A stretch of 64,000 nt of DNA from CAZSAT01 sp964604675 (GTDB taxonomy: Bacteria; Myxococcota_A; UBA796; CAJQPC01): NCBI GenBank assembly GCA_964604675.1, contig CAZSAT010000026.1, forward strand, positions 1 through 64,000, in the 5' to 3' direction. Every line of letters begins with the position of its first letter. Position 1 is the first letter of the stretch. Shown here piece by piece: positions 23,515 to 32,749 of this stretch. Made by a program: the position numbers and the translations under genes. Below the pieces are notes generated by a model, which did not search any database, had not been told where the DNA came from, and saw only the letters and a program-made list of their open reading frames with translations.

Positions 23515-25382
23515 GGCGCCCCTCCCGAGCGATCCGACCGACCCGGCCCATCCCGGCCGAGGTGTGCGACGAGCTGATGCGCCTGGTCTGGGCCCGGTTC
23601 AACAACGGACGCCTCTGCGGCGTGCTCGCTCCGTACTTCGTGGGCGGCATCGAGGGCGCCGCGCGGGCGCTGGCGACCTGGACCCGGCTGCCGATGAAGC
23701 CGACCCAAGCCCTCCCGGCCACCCTGCCCGGCGAGGCTGCGTGGCCCGCATCGACCACGCCCTGGGGCCGGCTCGACTCGCCGCTTCCCGGCGTGGACCT
23801 CGACCCCGCTGCGGTCGAAGCGCTCGCCTGGGACGCTCTCTGGGACGAGGTCCGCGGCGTCGGCCTGGCGAGCGAGGCCAACGGCCAGGTGCTGGCCGCC
23901 CTGGCCAACGACGAGCTGGCGCGGCGCACCGCGGTGCTGCTGGTCAGCCGTTGGGTTCGGTCGGGCCATGCGCTGGCCTGCCTCCGGGCGTTGCACGACC
24001 CCCGGGACCTGAGCATTCGGGACGCGGTGGTGCTGCGCCGTCGGGTCGCGCTGAAGCAGGTGCGCGAGGCCTGGACCCTGCTCGTCGAGCACGGGATGGA
24101 CCCGCAGGAGGCCCACGCGCGGGTGCTGGTCTGGAACCCCCGCGACCGCGTGCTCCCCGATGGGAAGGAAGCACCGGACATCGAGCCGCCCGAGGACGCG
24201 CAGGCCCCCGCCGCCCGGGTGGCGGCCGCCCTGAACCTGCTGCTGCTCGAGCTCCCGCTGCACTGGGAGGTGCTCGCTCGGACCGACCTGCGGCAGGACC
24301 GCGCCCACCCCACGATGGCGGTCGGCATCACCGAGCGCCGCAAGCGGCCCACCCTGTTCTACAACCCGGACTTCGTGATGAAGCTGACGGTGGAGGAGAC
24401 CGCCGGGGTGCTGGTGCACGAGGTCCACCACCTGCTGTTCGGCCACCTCACCCGCATCCCCGACGACGCCGAGGAGCACCCGCGCGCCTGGATCCTGGCC
24501 TGCGAGGTGACCTGCAACGAGCACATCCGCTTCCCGCTCCCGGGCCAGCCCTACACGATCGAGCTCCTGCAGCTCCCGCCCGGCGAGTCGACGAAGCGCC
24601 GGTACGAGCGGCTGAAGACGCGCAAGCTCCCCAAGGACGTGTGCGGCTGCGGACCCCCGATCCTCCGGGCGTCGCTGGCCGAAGACCCCATGAGCGCCGG
24701 GCACACCGCCGACCGGCCCGCCGAGCGACCCGAGCAGGTCCTGGTGGCCGCCGCGCGCGCCGTGGGCGAGGGCCTGGACCCGGCGACGCGCACGATGCTC
24801 CGCCGCTGCGGCGACCTGCCGGGCGACGCGACCGAGGCGGTCCAGGTCCGCGACGCCACCGTGCCCTGGAACCGGGTGCTGCGTCGGATGTGCCAGAGGC
24901 TCGGGCGGCCGGCCACCACCCGGCGCTGGCCGAGCCGTCGGGCGCCGGGTGCCGTGGGCATCCTGCCGGGCCGCCGGCGTCGGCCCGAGCCGGCGACGGT
25001 GCTCGCGGTCGTCGACACCTCGGCCTCGGTCACCACCGAGGAGCTGAGCGCCATCGCCGGCGAGCTGGAGCACCTGCGGCGCCGGCAGATCCGCGTCGCG
25101 CTCGCGCACTGCGACACGCGGCTCACGGAGCTGGGGTGGCTGCGCTCGCCCGACCAGGTGCAGACCTTCCACGGGCGCGGCGGGACCGACATGCGGCCGG
25201 CCTTCGCCCCCGAGGTGCTCCAACGCTGGAAGCCGAAGCTCATCGTGTACTTCACCGACGGCCATGGCCCGGCACCCGAGCGGCCTCCACCGGGGGTCGA
25301 GGTGCTGTGGGCGCTGACCGGGCCGGATGCCGTGCGGCCAGCGCCGTGGGGCCGGGTGGTCGAGGTGCGCGTCGGCACCTGA
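23511..25382 (+). CDS. DUF2201 metallopeptidase / vWA-like protein
   Basis: This 623-residue protein has the two DUF2201 modules. The first is a zincin-type metallopeptidase domain with LVHEVHHLLFGHL (His303, Glu304, His307) and a downstream ACEVTCNEHI helix. The second is a C-terminal vWA-like domain with VVDTSASV (metal-site DxSxS, about residue 500) and FTDGHG. A CGCG cluster lies at about 379-382. The GTG start overlaps the MoxR stop, and the MoxR/DUF2201 pairing is common in bacteria. It is the last gene of the island; the next gene (thioesterase) lies after a 32-base gap with no island promoter. It is probably a MoxR-controlled peptidase. Confidence 0.88.
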   Translation: MRRPSRAIRPTRPIPAEVCDELMRLVWARFNNGRLCGVLAPYFVGGIEGAARALATWTRLPMKPTQALPATLPGEAAWPASTTPWGRLDSPLPGVDLDPAAVEALAWDALWDEVRGVGLASEANGQVLAALANDELARRTAVLLVSRWVRSGHALACLRALHDPRDLSIRDAVVLRRRVALKQVREAWTLLVEHGMDPQEAHARVLVWNPRDRVLPDGKEAPDIEPPEDAQAPAARVAAALNLLLLELPLHWEVLARTDLRQDRAHPTMAVGITERRKRPTLFYNPDFVMKLTVEETAGVLVHEVHHLLFGHLTRIPDDAEEHPRAWILACEVTCNEHIRFPLPGQPYTIELLQLPPGESTKRRYERLKTRKLPKDVCGCGPPILRASLAEDPMSAGHTADRPAERPEQVLVAAARAVGEGLDPATRTMLRRCGDLPGDATEAVQVRDATVPWNRVLRRMCQRLGRPATTRRWPSRRAPGAVGILPGRRRRPEPATVLAVVDTSASVTTEELSAIAGELEHLRRRQIRVALAHCDTRLTELGWLRSPDQVQTFHGRGGTDMRPAFAPEVLQRWKPKLIVYFTDGHGPAPERPPPGVEVLWALTGPDAVRPAPWGRVVEVRVGT

Positions 25383-25414
25383 GTCGCTGGGTGCAGAGCA
25401 CGCTAAGCGGGGGC

Positions 25415-25840
25415 ATGGACCACCACAGAAAGCTCGAGCGCATGTACGCCACCGCCCCCGTCAACGCGCTGTACGGCCACCCCGTGCTGCGGGTCGACGA
25501 GGGCACCGCGAGCCTGAGCTTCGAGGTCGGCCCCCAGCACCACCACGCCGCCCGCGGCATGCACGGGTCGGTGTACTTCAAGGCCCTGGACGATGCCGCG
25601 TGGTTCGCGGTCGCGTCGCTCGTGGAGGACGTGTTCGTGCTCACCGCGACCTTCGAGGTGGAGCTGCTCCGACCCTTCGGCGTGGGCACGGTCCGAGCCG
25701 TGGGACGGGTCACCGCCCGCGGCGAGCGCTTCGAGGCGGAGGCCGAGCTGGTGGACGAGGCCGGCCGGGTCCTGGGGCGTGGCCGCGGCCAGTTCGCACG
25801 CGCCAGGTCGCCGCTGGGACCCGACGTCGGGTACGCCTGA
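25415..25840 (+). CDS. Hotdog-fold thioesterase (PaaI type)
   Basis: The 141-residue protein fits the PaaI/4HBT hotdog family: LSFEVGPQHHHAARGMHGSVYFKALDDAA holds the characteristic His/Gly helix (HGSVYFKALDDAAWF), followed by strands VLTATFEVELLRPF and GTVRAVGRVTARGERFEAEAELVDEAGRVL. Members hydrolyse acyl-CoA thioesters. The length is normal. It starts 32 bases after the DUF2201 gene, without an island promoter, and is likely outside the island. The ribosome site is weak (GGGGG). Confidence 0.8.
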   Translation: MDHHRKLERMYATAPVNALYGHPVLRVDEGTASLSFEVGPQHHHAARGMHGSVYFKALDDAAWFAVASLVEDVFVLTATFEVELLRPFGVGTVRAVGRVTARGERFEAEAELVDEAGRVLGRGRGQFARARSPLGPDVGYA

Positions 25841-25954
25841 GCCACGACATCGCTGCCGCGGAATGGCGGCGATCGCGTGGAGCGTAGAACGCTGAACGCA
25901 CGACGTCGCGCCTGGAACGGCGCTTGCTTCTGGGAACACCAGCCCGGAGCCTCC

Positions 25955-26653
25955 ATGTCCCTCGTCCTCGTCCTCACCGCCTGCAGCAGCGCCCCCCAGC
26001 AGCTGGAGGCGGTCGCGGTCAGCGCCCCCGCCTTCGACGACGACCCGAGCGAGCCGCCCACCTGGTCCGGAACAGCCGCCGTCACGGGCTCCGAACGGGA
26101 CTGGTCGATCGACCTGGAGACCGACGAACAGGCGCACGCCTTCTCCGTGCATTCCCCGTCCGCCATGCAGCTCTCGGCCCTGGACGGCGAGGAGCTGACC
26201 GTCCGCGTGACGACCACCTGGTCCGGCAACCCCGACGGCCTGGCGGTCTACGACGCCGTCGACCTGGCCTACGCGAGCGTGGGCTCGGTCGAGAACGCCG
26301 ACGTGCTGGAGCGCTTCGGCGCCGACTTCGCCTCCTGGGGCGACGAGCTGGGCCGATCCCGCGGCGAGCAGGCGACCTACACCTACAAGGCCATCGCCTT
26401 CGCGACCGACGAGGGCACGGTGGAGCTGGCGCCCGGCGAGGTGGCCGAGATCGTGGTGCACGGCGTGACCTGGCTGGCGGCCCCCGTGGCGTCCTACGAC
26501 CACGAGTACCACAAGTGGGCCGCTGTCCCGGCGTGTGGCGGCGGGGGTCCGATGCTGAGCTACGAGCTCTTCCGCATGGACGAGGCCACGGGCGAGAGCC
26601 GCTTCGTGGAGCGTGCCGAGGGCAGCGCCATGGCGAAGCGCAGCTGCGGGTAG
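25955..26653 (+). CDS. Lipoprotein of unknown function (232 aa)
   Basis: The protein begins MSLVLVLTACSSAP, a very short lipoprotein signal with Cys10 as the lipidated residue. The mature part is acidic and rich in beta-type sequence (WSGTAAVTGSERDWSIDLE, ELTVRVTTTWSGNPDG), with a late Cys (PACGGGG) and a C-terminal KRSCG. I do not recognise a family. It probably faces the periplasm or cell surface. ATG 25955 was chosen because it gives the signal peptide; a longer frame upstream does not. It is followed by the TldD gene after 95 bases. Confidence 0.65.
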   Translation: MSLVLVLTACSSAPQQLEAVAVSAPAFDDDPSEPPTWSGTAAVTGSERDWSIDLETDEQAHAFSVHSPSAMQLSALDGEELTVRVTTTWSGNPDGLAVYDAVDLAYASVGSVENADVLERFGADFASWGDELGRSRGEQATYTYKAIAFATDEGTVELAPGEVAEIVVHGVTWLAAPVASYDHEYHKWAAVPACGGGGPMLSYELFRMDEATGESRFVERAEGSAMAKRSCG

Positions 26654-26748
26654 CCCGCCGTGCGGAAGCAGAGGCGACGGATTTCTGACCCGAACGGGCC
26701 AGGAGGTCGTGCTACACCTCCTCCTCTCCTCCCCGGACAGGAGCCCGC

Positions 26749-28287
26749 ATGGACCCCACCCGCCGCCTCTTCCTCGGCGCGAGCGCTGCCGGCAGCGCCC
26801 TCGTGACCCTCCCCACCTGGCTGGCCTGCGCCAAGCCCGCCGTGATCGAGACGGCGGCGGCCACCCTGCCGGAGGATCCCTTCCTGAGCTGGTTCGGCAT
26901 CGACCAGGCGCTCATCCAGCGCGTGATGTCGGAGCTCACCGCCCGAGGCGCCGACCACGCGGACCTCTACTTCCAGCACAGCCGCACCAGCTCGCTGAGC
27001 CTGCAGGACAGCATCGTGTCGGAGGCCCGCACCTCGGTCGAGCAGGGCGTGGGCCTGCGCGTCGTGGTCGGCGACCAGGTGGGCTACGCCTACACCGAGG
27101 AGCTCACCCTGGAAGCGATGCTGGGCGCGGCACGCACCGCTGCCGCCATCGCCCAGGGGGCCGCGGTCGCCCCGCCTCAGCAGTTCTCGCTCACCCAGCC
27201 CGGCGGCTACTACGCCCTCGCCGTGCCCTGGGCCGACGTGGGGGTCACCCAGAAGCTGCCGCTCTTGGAGAAGACCGAGGCTTTGGTCAAGGCCGGCGAC
27301 CCCGCCATCAGCCAGGTCCGCATCTACCTCACCGACTCCGAGGAGCGGGTGGTGGTGGCGAGCCTCACCGGGGCCATCCACCTCGACCACCGCCCGATGA
27401 CGCGGCTCTGGGTGGAGTGCACCGCCGAGAAGGACGGCGAGACCCAGGCCAACTCCGCGAACATCGCGGCCCGCGCCGGCTTCGACTTCTACACCGACGA
27501 CAACCTGGAGATGGTCGCGAAGCAGGCGGTCGACCGCACGATGGTGCTCTTCGAGGCCAAGCGCCCGCCGGCCGGAGAGCTGCCCGTGGTGCTCGCCGCG
27601 GGAGCCAGCGGCATCCTGCTCCACGAGGCGATCGGCCACGGCATGGAGGCCGACTTCAACCGCAAGGGCGTGTCGATCTACGCCGGCAAGATCGGCGAGG
27701 CGATCGGGCCCGACTTCTGCACGATCGTCGACGACGGCACCGTGGCCGGCGAGCGGGGTGCGCTGAACGTCGACGACGAGGGCTACCCCACCGAGCGCAC
27801 CGTGCTCGTGGAGGGCGGCGTGCTGGCCAGCTACCTGCACGACAGCATCTCCGCGAAGCACTACGGCGTGGCCCCCACGGGCTCCGGACGCCGCGAGAGC
27901 TTCCGGCACCCGCCGATGCCGCGCATGCGCTGCACCTCGATGGAGGACGGTCCCCACACCCGCGAGGAGATCATCGCGTCGGTCGACCACGGCATCATCG
28001 CGGAGACCTTCACCAACGGCCAGGTGCAGATCGGCGCCGGGGACTACACCTTCTACATCAAGAACGGCTGGCTCATCGAGGGCGGCAAGGTCACCGCGCC
28101 CATCAAGGACTGCAACATCATCGGCAACGGGCCCGAGTCGCTGAAGAACGTCACGATGGCCGCCAACGACGCCGTGCTCGACACCGGCGGCTGGACCTGC
28201 GGCAAGGACGGCCAGCGGGTCCCGGTGTCGCAGGGCCTGCCCACCGTGCTGGTCAAGAAGATGACCGTGGGAGGCGAGAGTGCTTGA
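26749..28287 (+). CDS. tldD: TldD-family metalloprotease subunit with Tat lipoprotein signal
   Basis: The 512-residue protein has the TldD zinc motif LLHEAIGHGMEADF (His292, Glu293, His297) and the family's C-terminal region (FYIKNGWLIEGGKV, GNGPESLKN). TldD with TldE/PmbA forms a heterodimeric protease that cuts small peptides. Unusually the N-terminus TRRLFLGASAAGS is a twin-arginine signal, followed by WLACA with a lipobox Cys27, so this copy is predicted to be exported and lipid-anchored; the E. coli enzyme is cytoplasmic. The TldE-type gene overlaps it by 8 bases. Start ATG 26749 has GGACAGGAG upstream. Confidence 0.9.
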   Translation: MDPTRRLFLGASAAGSALVTLPTWLACAKPAVIETAAATLPEDPFLSWFGIDQALIQRVMSELTARGADHADLYFQHSRTSSLSLQDSIVSEARTSVEQGVGLRVVVGDQVGYAYTEELTLEAMLGAARTAAAIAQGAAVAPPQQFSLTQPGGYYALAVPWADVGVTQKLPLLEKTEALVKAGDPAISQVRIYLTDSEERVVVASLTGAIHLDHRPMTRLWVECTAEKDGETQANSANIAARAGFDFYTDDNLEMVAKQAVDRTMVLFEAKRPPAGELPVVLAAGASGILLHEAIGHGMEADFNRKGVSIYAGKIGEAIGPDFCTIVDDGTVAGERGALNVDDEGYPTERTVLVEGGVLASYLHDSISAKHYGVAPTGSGRRESFRHPPMPRMRCTSMEDGPHTREEIIASVDHGIIAETFTNGQVQIGAGDYTFYIKNGWLIEGGKVTAPIKDCNIIGNGPESLKNVTMAANDAVLDTGGWTCGKDGQRVPVSQGLPTVLVKKMTVGGESA

Positions 28288-29590
28288 GAAGCTCCTGAAC
28301 CGCGCGGAGATGGCGGTCGACCTGGCCACCGGAGCCGGCGCCAACGAGGCCTTCGCCACGGCCACCACCCAGCGCGAGACCGAGTTCTCCGTGCGCGACG
28401 GCCAGCTCGAGAAGGTCAAGGAGGCCACCAGCCAGGGCCTGTCCTTGAAGCTGTGGGTCGACGGGCGCTACTCGAGCCACAGCACCAACGACCTGCGCTC
28501 CGAGCAGCTGCAGGCGTTCATCGCCGAAGCGGTGGTCCTCACCAACGCGCTCCAGCCCGACGCCGACCGCGTGATCACCGACCCCGCCCTGTTCGCGGGC
28601 CGTCCCAAGATCGACCTCGCCCTGCACGACGCCACCATCGCGGCGCTGACCCGGGAGGAGCGGCTGGCGCTCTGCGAGGGCCAGAACGCCGGCCTGGCCG
28701 GGAAGGACCAGGTCATCAGCGCCACGTCCAGCTCGAGCGACGGCTACGCGCTCAAGGGGGTGGCCAGCTCCAACGGCTTCTCGGGCACCCACTCCGCGAC
28801 CTGGCTCTGGATCGGCTCCGAGGTCACGCTGCAGGACGAGGGCGACAAGCGGCCCGAGGGCTGGATGTGGGGCGGCGCCAGCACGATGGATCGCGTGCCC
28901 ACCCCCGAGGCCGTGGCCGAAGAGACCATGAAGCGTGCCCGCGACCGGCTGGGCGCGAAGAAGGGACCGTCGAAGAAGACCACCATGGTGGTCCATCCCT
29001 CCGCGTCCGGCAGCCTGGTCCGTCGCCTGCTGCAGCCGGCCGACGCCCGCGCCGCCTACCAGGGGCGCAGCTTCTGGAAGGACGCCCCGGGCGGGGTGTC
29101 CGACAAGCTCACCGTCACCGACGAGCCCCTGCTCGTGGGCGGGCTCGGCTCGCGCCTCTTCGACGACGAAGGCATCACGGCGGCCAGGCGCGAGATCCTG
29201 AGCGGGGGCGAGCTCAGGACCTGGTACATCGACACCTACTACGGCAAGAAGCTCGGCTGGACCCCCAACGGCGGCAGCACGAGCAACGTGGTGGTGGCCC
29301 CCGGCACCCGCGACCTGGACGCGCTCATCGGCTCGGTGAGCGACGGCGTGCTCGTGCTCGGCTGGCTCGGCGGCAACGCCGACCCGACCACCGGCGACTT
29401 CAGCTTCGGCACCCACGGCTTCCTGATCGAGGGCGGCCAGCTCACGAGCCCGGTGAGCGAGATGAACGTCACCGGCAACCTGAAGACCCTGTTCGCCAGC
29501 CTGGCCGAGGTGGGCAGCGATCCCTGGCCGTACTCGAGCACGTTGAGCCCGTCGATGGTGTTCGAGGGTGTGGACTTCAGCGGCGCGTGA
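28280..29590 (+). CDS. pmbA: TldE/PmbA-family protease partner
   Basis: The 436-residue protein resembles TldE/PmbA: the N-terminal ATATTQRETEFSVRDGQLEKVKE, the central TTMVVHPSASGSLVRRLL and the C-terminal FLIEGGQLTSPVSEMNVTGNL match the family order. As expected for the TldE side, the HExxxH zinc site is absent. Start is GTG 28280, overlapping the TldD end by 8 bases. No signal peptide is seen (MLEKLLNRAEMAVDLATG), although its presumed partner carries a Tat signal. The pair may be co-exported or the subunits may not meet; neither is shown by the sequence. Confidence 0.88.
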   Translation: MLEKLLNRAEMAVDLATGAGANEAFATATTQRETEFSVRDGQLEKVKEATSQGLSLKLWVDGRYSSHSTNDLRSEQLQAFIAEAVVLTNALQPDADRVITDPALFAGRPKIDLALHDATIAALTREERLALCEGQNAGLAGKDQVISATSSSSDGYALKGVASSNGFSGTHSATWLWIGSEVTLQDEGDKRPEGWMWGGASTMDRVPTPEAVAEETMKRARDRLGAKKGPSKKTTMVVHPSASGSLVRRLLQPADARAAYQGRSFWKDAPGGVSDKLTVTDEPLLVGGLGSRLFDDEGITAARREILSGGELRTWYIDTYYGKKLGWTPNGGSTSNVVVAPGTRDLDALIGSVSDGVLVLGWLGGNADPTTGDFSFGTHGFLIEGGQLTSPVSEMNVTGNLKTLFASLAEVGSDPWPYSSTLSPSMVFEGVDFSGA

Positions 29591-30492
29591 GCGTCCCCCA
29601 GCACACCCTGGACCAGCTGGCCGTGCTCGAGGCGATCGTCGAGCACGGCAGCTTCGCCGCCGCGGCCCGGGCCCTGCACCGGGTGCCGAGCGCCATCACC
29701 TACACCGTGCGAGGCCTCGAGGACGCGGTGGGGGTCCCCGTGTTCGACCGCAGCGGGCACCGAGCGGTGCTGACCGCGGCCGGGCAGCAGGTGCTGGCGG
29801 CGGGGCGGCGGGTGCTCGCCGAGGCCCGCTCGCTGGACGCGTCGGCGCGGTCGCTGCGCGACGGCTGGGAGCCCGAGCTGCGGGTGGTGCTCGACGGGCT
29901 CTTCCCACGACAGCCCGCGATGGAGGCGCTCCGGGTGCTGCTCGACGCGGGCGCACCGACCCGGGTGCACCTCGAGGTCGCCTACCAGGACGGCGTGCAC
30001 GAGCGCTTCCACGCCACCCGCGCCGCCCTCATGCTCAACCTGGAGCTGGAGGTGGACCACCCGCTGGTGGGGCAGGCGCTGCCGGAGCTCGAGCTGGTGC
30101 TGCTGTGCGCGCCCGAGCACGGCCTCGCGGGTCGGGAGGTGGGCCGGGACGAGCTCCTCGAGCACGTGGAGCTGGTGGTGCGGGACTCGTCGTCGAAGCA
30201 CGCGGTCAGCCCCCGACCGAGCTTCACCGGCACCCACCACGTGGTCTACCTGGCCGACTTCGAGAGCAAGCGGGCGGGGCTGCTGGCCGGGGCCGGCTTC
30301 GGCTGGATGCCGCGCCACCTGGTCGACGGCGACCTCGCCGCCGGACGGCTGGTGTCCGTGCACCGCGACGAGGGCTCGAGCTGGACGTACCATCCCCACC
30401 TGGTGACCCGGGCCGACGAGCCGCTCGGGCGGGCGGGGCGGACGTGGGTCGCGGCCTTCCTGGAGGCCTGTCGAGCGGTCGGAGGCACCTGA
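29587..30492 (+). CDS. LysR-family transcriptional regulator
   Basis: The 301-residue protein has an N-terminal winged helix-turn-helix of LysR type: LDQLAVLEAIVEHGSFAAAARAL, then HRVPSAITYTVRGLEDAVGVPVFDR. It is followed by a substrate-binding domain (LNLELEVDHPLVGQALPELE, FGWMPRHLVDGDLAAGRLV). The GTG start overlaps the TldE stop (GTGA), so it is co-transcribed with tldDE and could control them. The effector is unknown. Confidence 0.88.
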   Translation: MSVPQHTLDQLAVLEAIVEHGSFAAAARALHRVPSAITYTVRGLEDAVGVPVFDRSGHRAVLTAAGQQVLAAGRRVLAEARSLDASARSLRDGWEPELRVVLDGLFPRQPAMEALRVLLDAGAPTRVHLEVAYQDGVHERFHATRAALMLNLELEVDHPLVGQALPELELVLLCAPEHGLAGREVGRDELLEHVELVVRDSSSKHAVSPRPSFTGTHHVVYLADFESKRAGLLAGAGFGWMPRHLVDGDLAAGRLVSVHRDEGSSWTYHPHLVTRADEPLGRAGRTWVAAFLEACRAVGGT

Positions 30493-30502
30493 CGAGAGCG
30501 GC

Positions 30503-31121
30503 TCAGAACGCAGGCCAGGCGGTCCACACGACGTCCTCCAGGACCACCTTGCCCGCGTTCCCATGGAGCACCACCGGGCCGGGCAACACCCCCCAGCCTG
30601 CGTTCCCGATCACCGCGCACACCGTCACGGCCGGGCCTGCTCCCTCGAAGGACCAGGTGGTCGGCTTCTGCCCGCCGACCTGCGTGGTGCTGGACGCCGA
30701 GACGAGCCGACGCTCCCCCGGCACGTCCAGTTCGCCGTCCGCCGCGATCGAGAGGACTCGGGCGAGGCCGGCCGCGCTGTCGTTCCAGCTGCCGTACAAG
30801 AAGGTGCTGAGCCAGTACCCATCCGTGTAGGCGACCGTGCTTCCGTCGATGGTCGCCGTGAGGCCTTGCGTGGTGATCTCCTGCACGCCTGCACACGGGT
30901 CGGAGGGGGGGCCTTCTCCGGTGTCGTTTGGGGGACCGGTGTCACCTCCTGAGCCGGTGTCCCCGGTCGCCCCGCTGTCGTCGGGCGGGGAGGTGTCGGC
31001 CGGCGCGGTGTCGTCGGGGTCGACCTCCTCGCGCTCCTCGTCGGTCGCGGTGTCCTCCGGGGGGACCGGCGCTGTGTCTGTCGCTGTGGGCTCCGCCGGC
31101 ACAAGCCAACCACCAGATCAT
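30503..31121 (-). pseudogene. Lipoprotein gene with a probable 1-base frameshift near the signal peptide
   Basis: The mature sequence (199 residues) is an Asp/Thr-rich linker (DTGSGGDTGPPNDTGEG), then DPCAGVQEITTQGLTATIDGS and a beta-type domain; it reads from GTG 31102. The ATG at 31121 is 19 bases upstream, has a strong GGAGGAG ribosome site, and encodes MIWWLACA, a typical short lipoprotein signal, but in another frame. Joining the frames by a one-base deletion near 31100 would give WLACA followed directly by AEPTATDTAP. I infer a real lipoprotein broken by an indel or a sequencing error. Function unknown. Confidence 0.6.
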
Positions 31122-31259
31122 CGCTCCTCCTCGACCGACAGCGTGACACGGCCCGTCGTCCAGCACCATTATTCAGATTCATTGAATGAGTTGCGCTAAA
31201 CGATTCGCTATCACTCACTGGTCCGACGGCGTATTCCTGGATCACCCCAGGAGGTTCCC
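31122..31259. promoter_or_regulatory. AT-richer divergent intergenic region
   Basis: This 138-base gap between two divergent lipoprotein genes contains the AT-richest stretch of the region (ATTATTCAGATTCATTGAAT at about 31168-31187) and a good AGGAGG site before 31260. It is the likely promoter zone for both genes; no clear -35/-10 pair can be assigned. Confidence 0.35.
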
Positions 31260-32213
31260 ATGCTCTCGATCTTCGTGCCGATCGGCCTCGTCGCTTGCAC
31301 CCAGGACTTCGGCATCGAGGCCCTGCCCCAGGAGACCGAGGGCAACGAGAGCTCCAGCGGCGAAGGGCGCCCGGTCGACAACGACGACGAGCCCGTCGAG
31401 GGGGACGAGCCGGCCGAGCCCCAAGAGGAAGACGAGCCGGAGGAGGAGGAGCCCGAGGAGGAGGAGGCGGACGAGCCCAGCTACGAGGAGGAGCCCCCCG
31501 AGGACGACTGCGCGTCCACCAGCGACCTGATCTACCTGGTGGAGCGCGACGCCGGCGAGATCTACCTCTTCGACCCCGCCGACCTGAGCGTGGAGTACGT
31601 GGGCGCCCCCGACTGCACGTACTGGGCGAGCCCCAACTCGATGGGCGTGGCCCGCGACGGCGCGGCCTACCTCCGCTACTCCGACGACAGCGTGTACGAG
31701 GTCGACCTCGAGACCATGGCCTGCACCGCGACGAGCTACAGCCAGCCGAGCTTCGGCAGCTTCGGCATGGGCTACGCGACCGACGACGACGCGACCTGGC
31801 GCGACCAGCTCTACGTGGCCAACGAGCGCACCGTGGCCCGCCTCGACACCGCCTCCTGGAACCTCACCACGGTCGGTACGTTGCCCAGCCAGTCCGAGCT
31901 GACCGGCAACGCCGACGGCGAGCTCTGGGCCTTCCTGCCGCTCGAGTCGCCCGCCGAGCTCCAGCGCATCGATCAGACCAACGGCGCCAACCTCGAGACC
32001 GTGCGGGTGCAGGGCTTCCCCGATCCCAGCGACATCGACGCCTTCGCCTTCGCCACCTGGGACGGCGACTTCTGGCTCTTCGTGCGCAGCTACGGCATCG
32101 GCGAGTCGACCGACGTCTACCAGGTGAAGCCCGACGGCAGCTCCAGCAAGGTCGTCGACCGCATGGGCTTCGACGTGGTGGGCGCCGGCGTGAGCACCTG
32201 CGCACCGAGCTGA
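31260..32213 (+). CDS. Acidic lipoprotein with propeller-like domain (317 aa)
   Basis: The N-terminus MLSIFVPIGLVACTQ is a lipoprotein signal with Cys13. Residues 25-85 are extremely acidic (runs of Glu and Pro-Glu-Glu). The rest (about 90-317) has repeated beta-type segments such as DLIYLVERDAGEIYLFDPAD and RDQLYVANERTVARLDTASW, like a small beta-propeller without enzyme motifs. AGGAGG lies 5 bases before ATG 31260. It is probably a surface or periplasmic binding protein. Confidence 0.65.
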   Translation: MLSIFVPIGLVACTQDFGIEALPQETEGNESSSGEGRPVDNDDEPVEGDEPAEPQEEDEPEEEEPEEEEADEPSYEEEPPEDDCASTSDLIYLVERDAGEIYLFDPADLSVEYVGAPDCTYWASPNSMGVARDGAAYLRYSDDSVYEVDLETMACTATSYSQPSFGSFGMGYATDDDATWRDQLYVANERTVARLDTASWNLTTVGTLPSQSELTGNADGELWAFLPLESPAELQRIDQTNGANLETVRVQGFPDPSDIDAFAFATWDGDFWLFVRSYGIGESTDVYQVKPDGSSSKVVDRMGFDVVGAGVSTCAPS

Positions 32214-32266
32214 GGGCTCGATCACCACGGGAGGGACCGATCGCGCTCGCACTCGGATAGCTTCGA

Positions 32267-32749
32267 GTGGTGTGGTTGCTGCTGGCCTGCTTCGCTCCCG
32301 CGGATCTCGACGACGACGCGCTCCGGCGCTTCCGTGGGCTGCACGAGCGCGTGTACGACGTGTACCGGCTGCCCCGCGATCCGGACCAGGTGCACGCACT
32401 GCTCAGCGGCAGCCTGGCCGGGGAGGCGCTGACCGACGCCTACGTGGAGCACTGGACGACGCTGGCCCGGATGGAGGCCGAGGACACCCAGGTGGTGGTC
32501 GAGGACGTGGCCTGGGAGTCGGTGGAGGCCCTGGACCACGAGCGCCTGAGCGCCGCCTGGCGGCTCACCGCGCGCGTCACCCACCAGGGCCACGAGCACG
32601 TGCGCGTGAACCGCTACCAGGCGGTCTTCGCCTACCGGGACCGCAAGATCACGGGCAGCTGGATCCGCAACGCCGAGCGCCTGCCGGGCGAGGTGCCGGT
32701 CGAGACCGACGACCGGGTCCCCCTCGACCAGCTGCTGGAGCGCCTGTGA
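32267..32749 (+). CDS. Small lipoprotein at the head of an ABC transporter operon
   Basis: The 160-residue product starts MVWLLLACFAPADLDDDAL, a short lipoprotein signal with Cys8. The mature part is an alpha+beta domain (LSAAWRLTARVTHQGHEHVRVNRYQAVFAYRDRKITGSW) that suggests a lipocalin/cystatin-type ligand-binding shape. It is followed without a gap by the ABC ATPase (GTGA overlap), so it probably belongs to that transport system. The start could be the GTG at 32267 or the one at 32270. Confidence 0.6.
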   Translation: MVWLLLACFAPADLDDDALRRFRGLHERVYDVYRLPRDPDQVHALLSGSLAGEALTDAYVEHWTTLARMEAEDTQVVVEDVAWESVEALDHERLSAAWRLTARVTHQGHEHVRVNRYQAVFAYRDRKITGSWIRNAERLPGEVPVETDDRVPLDQLLERL

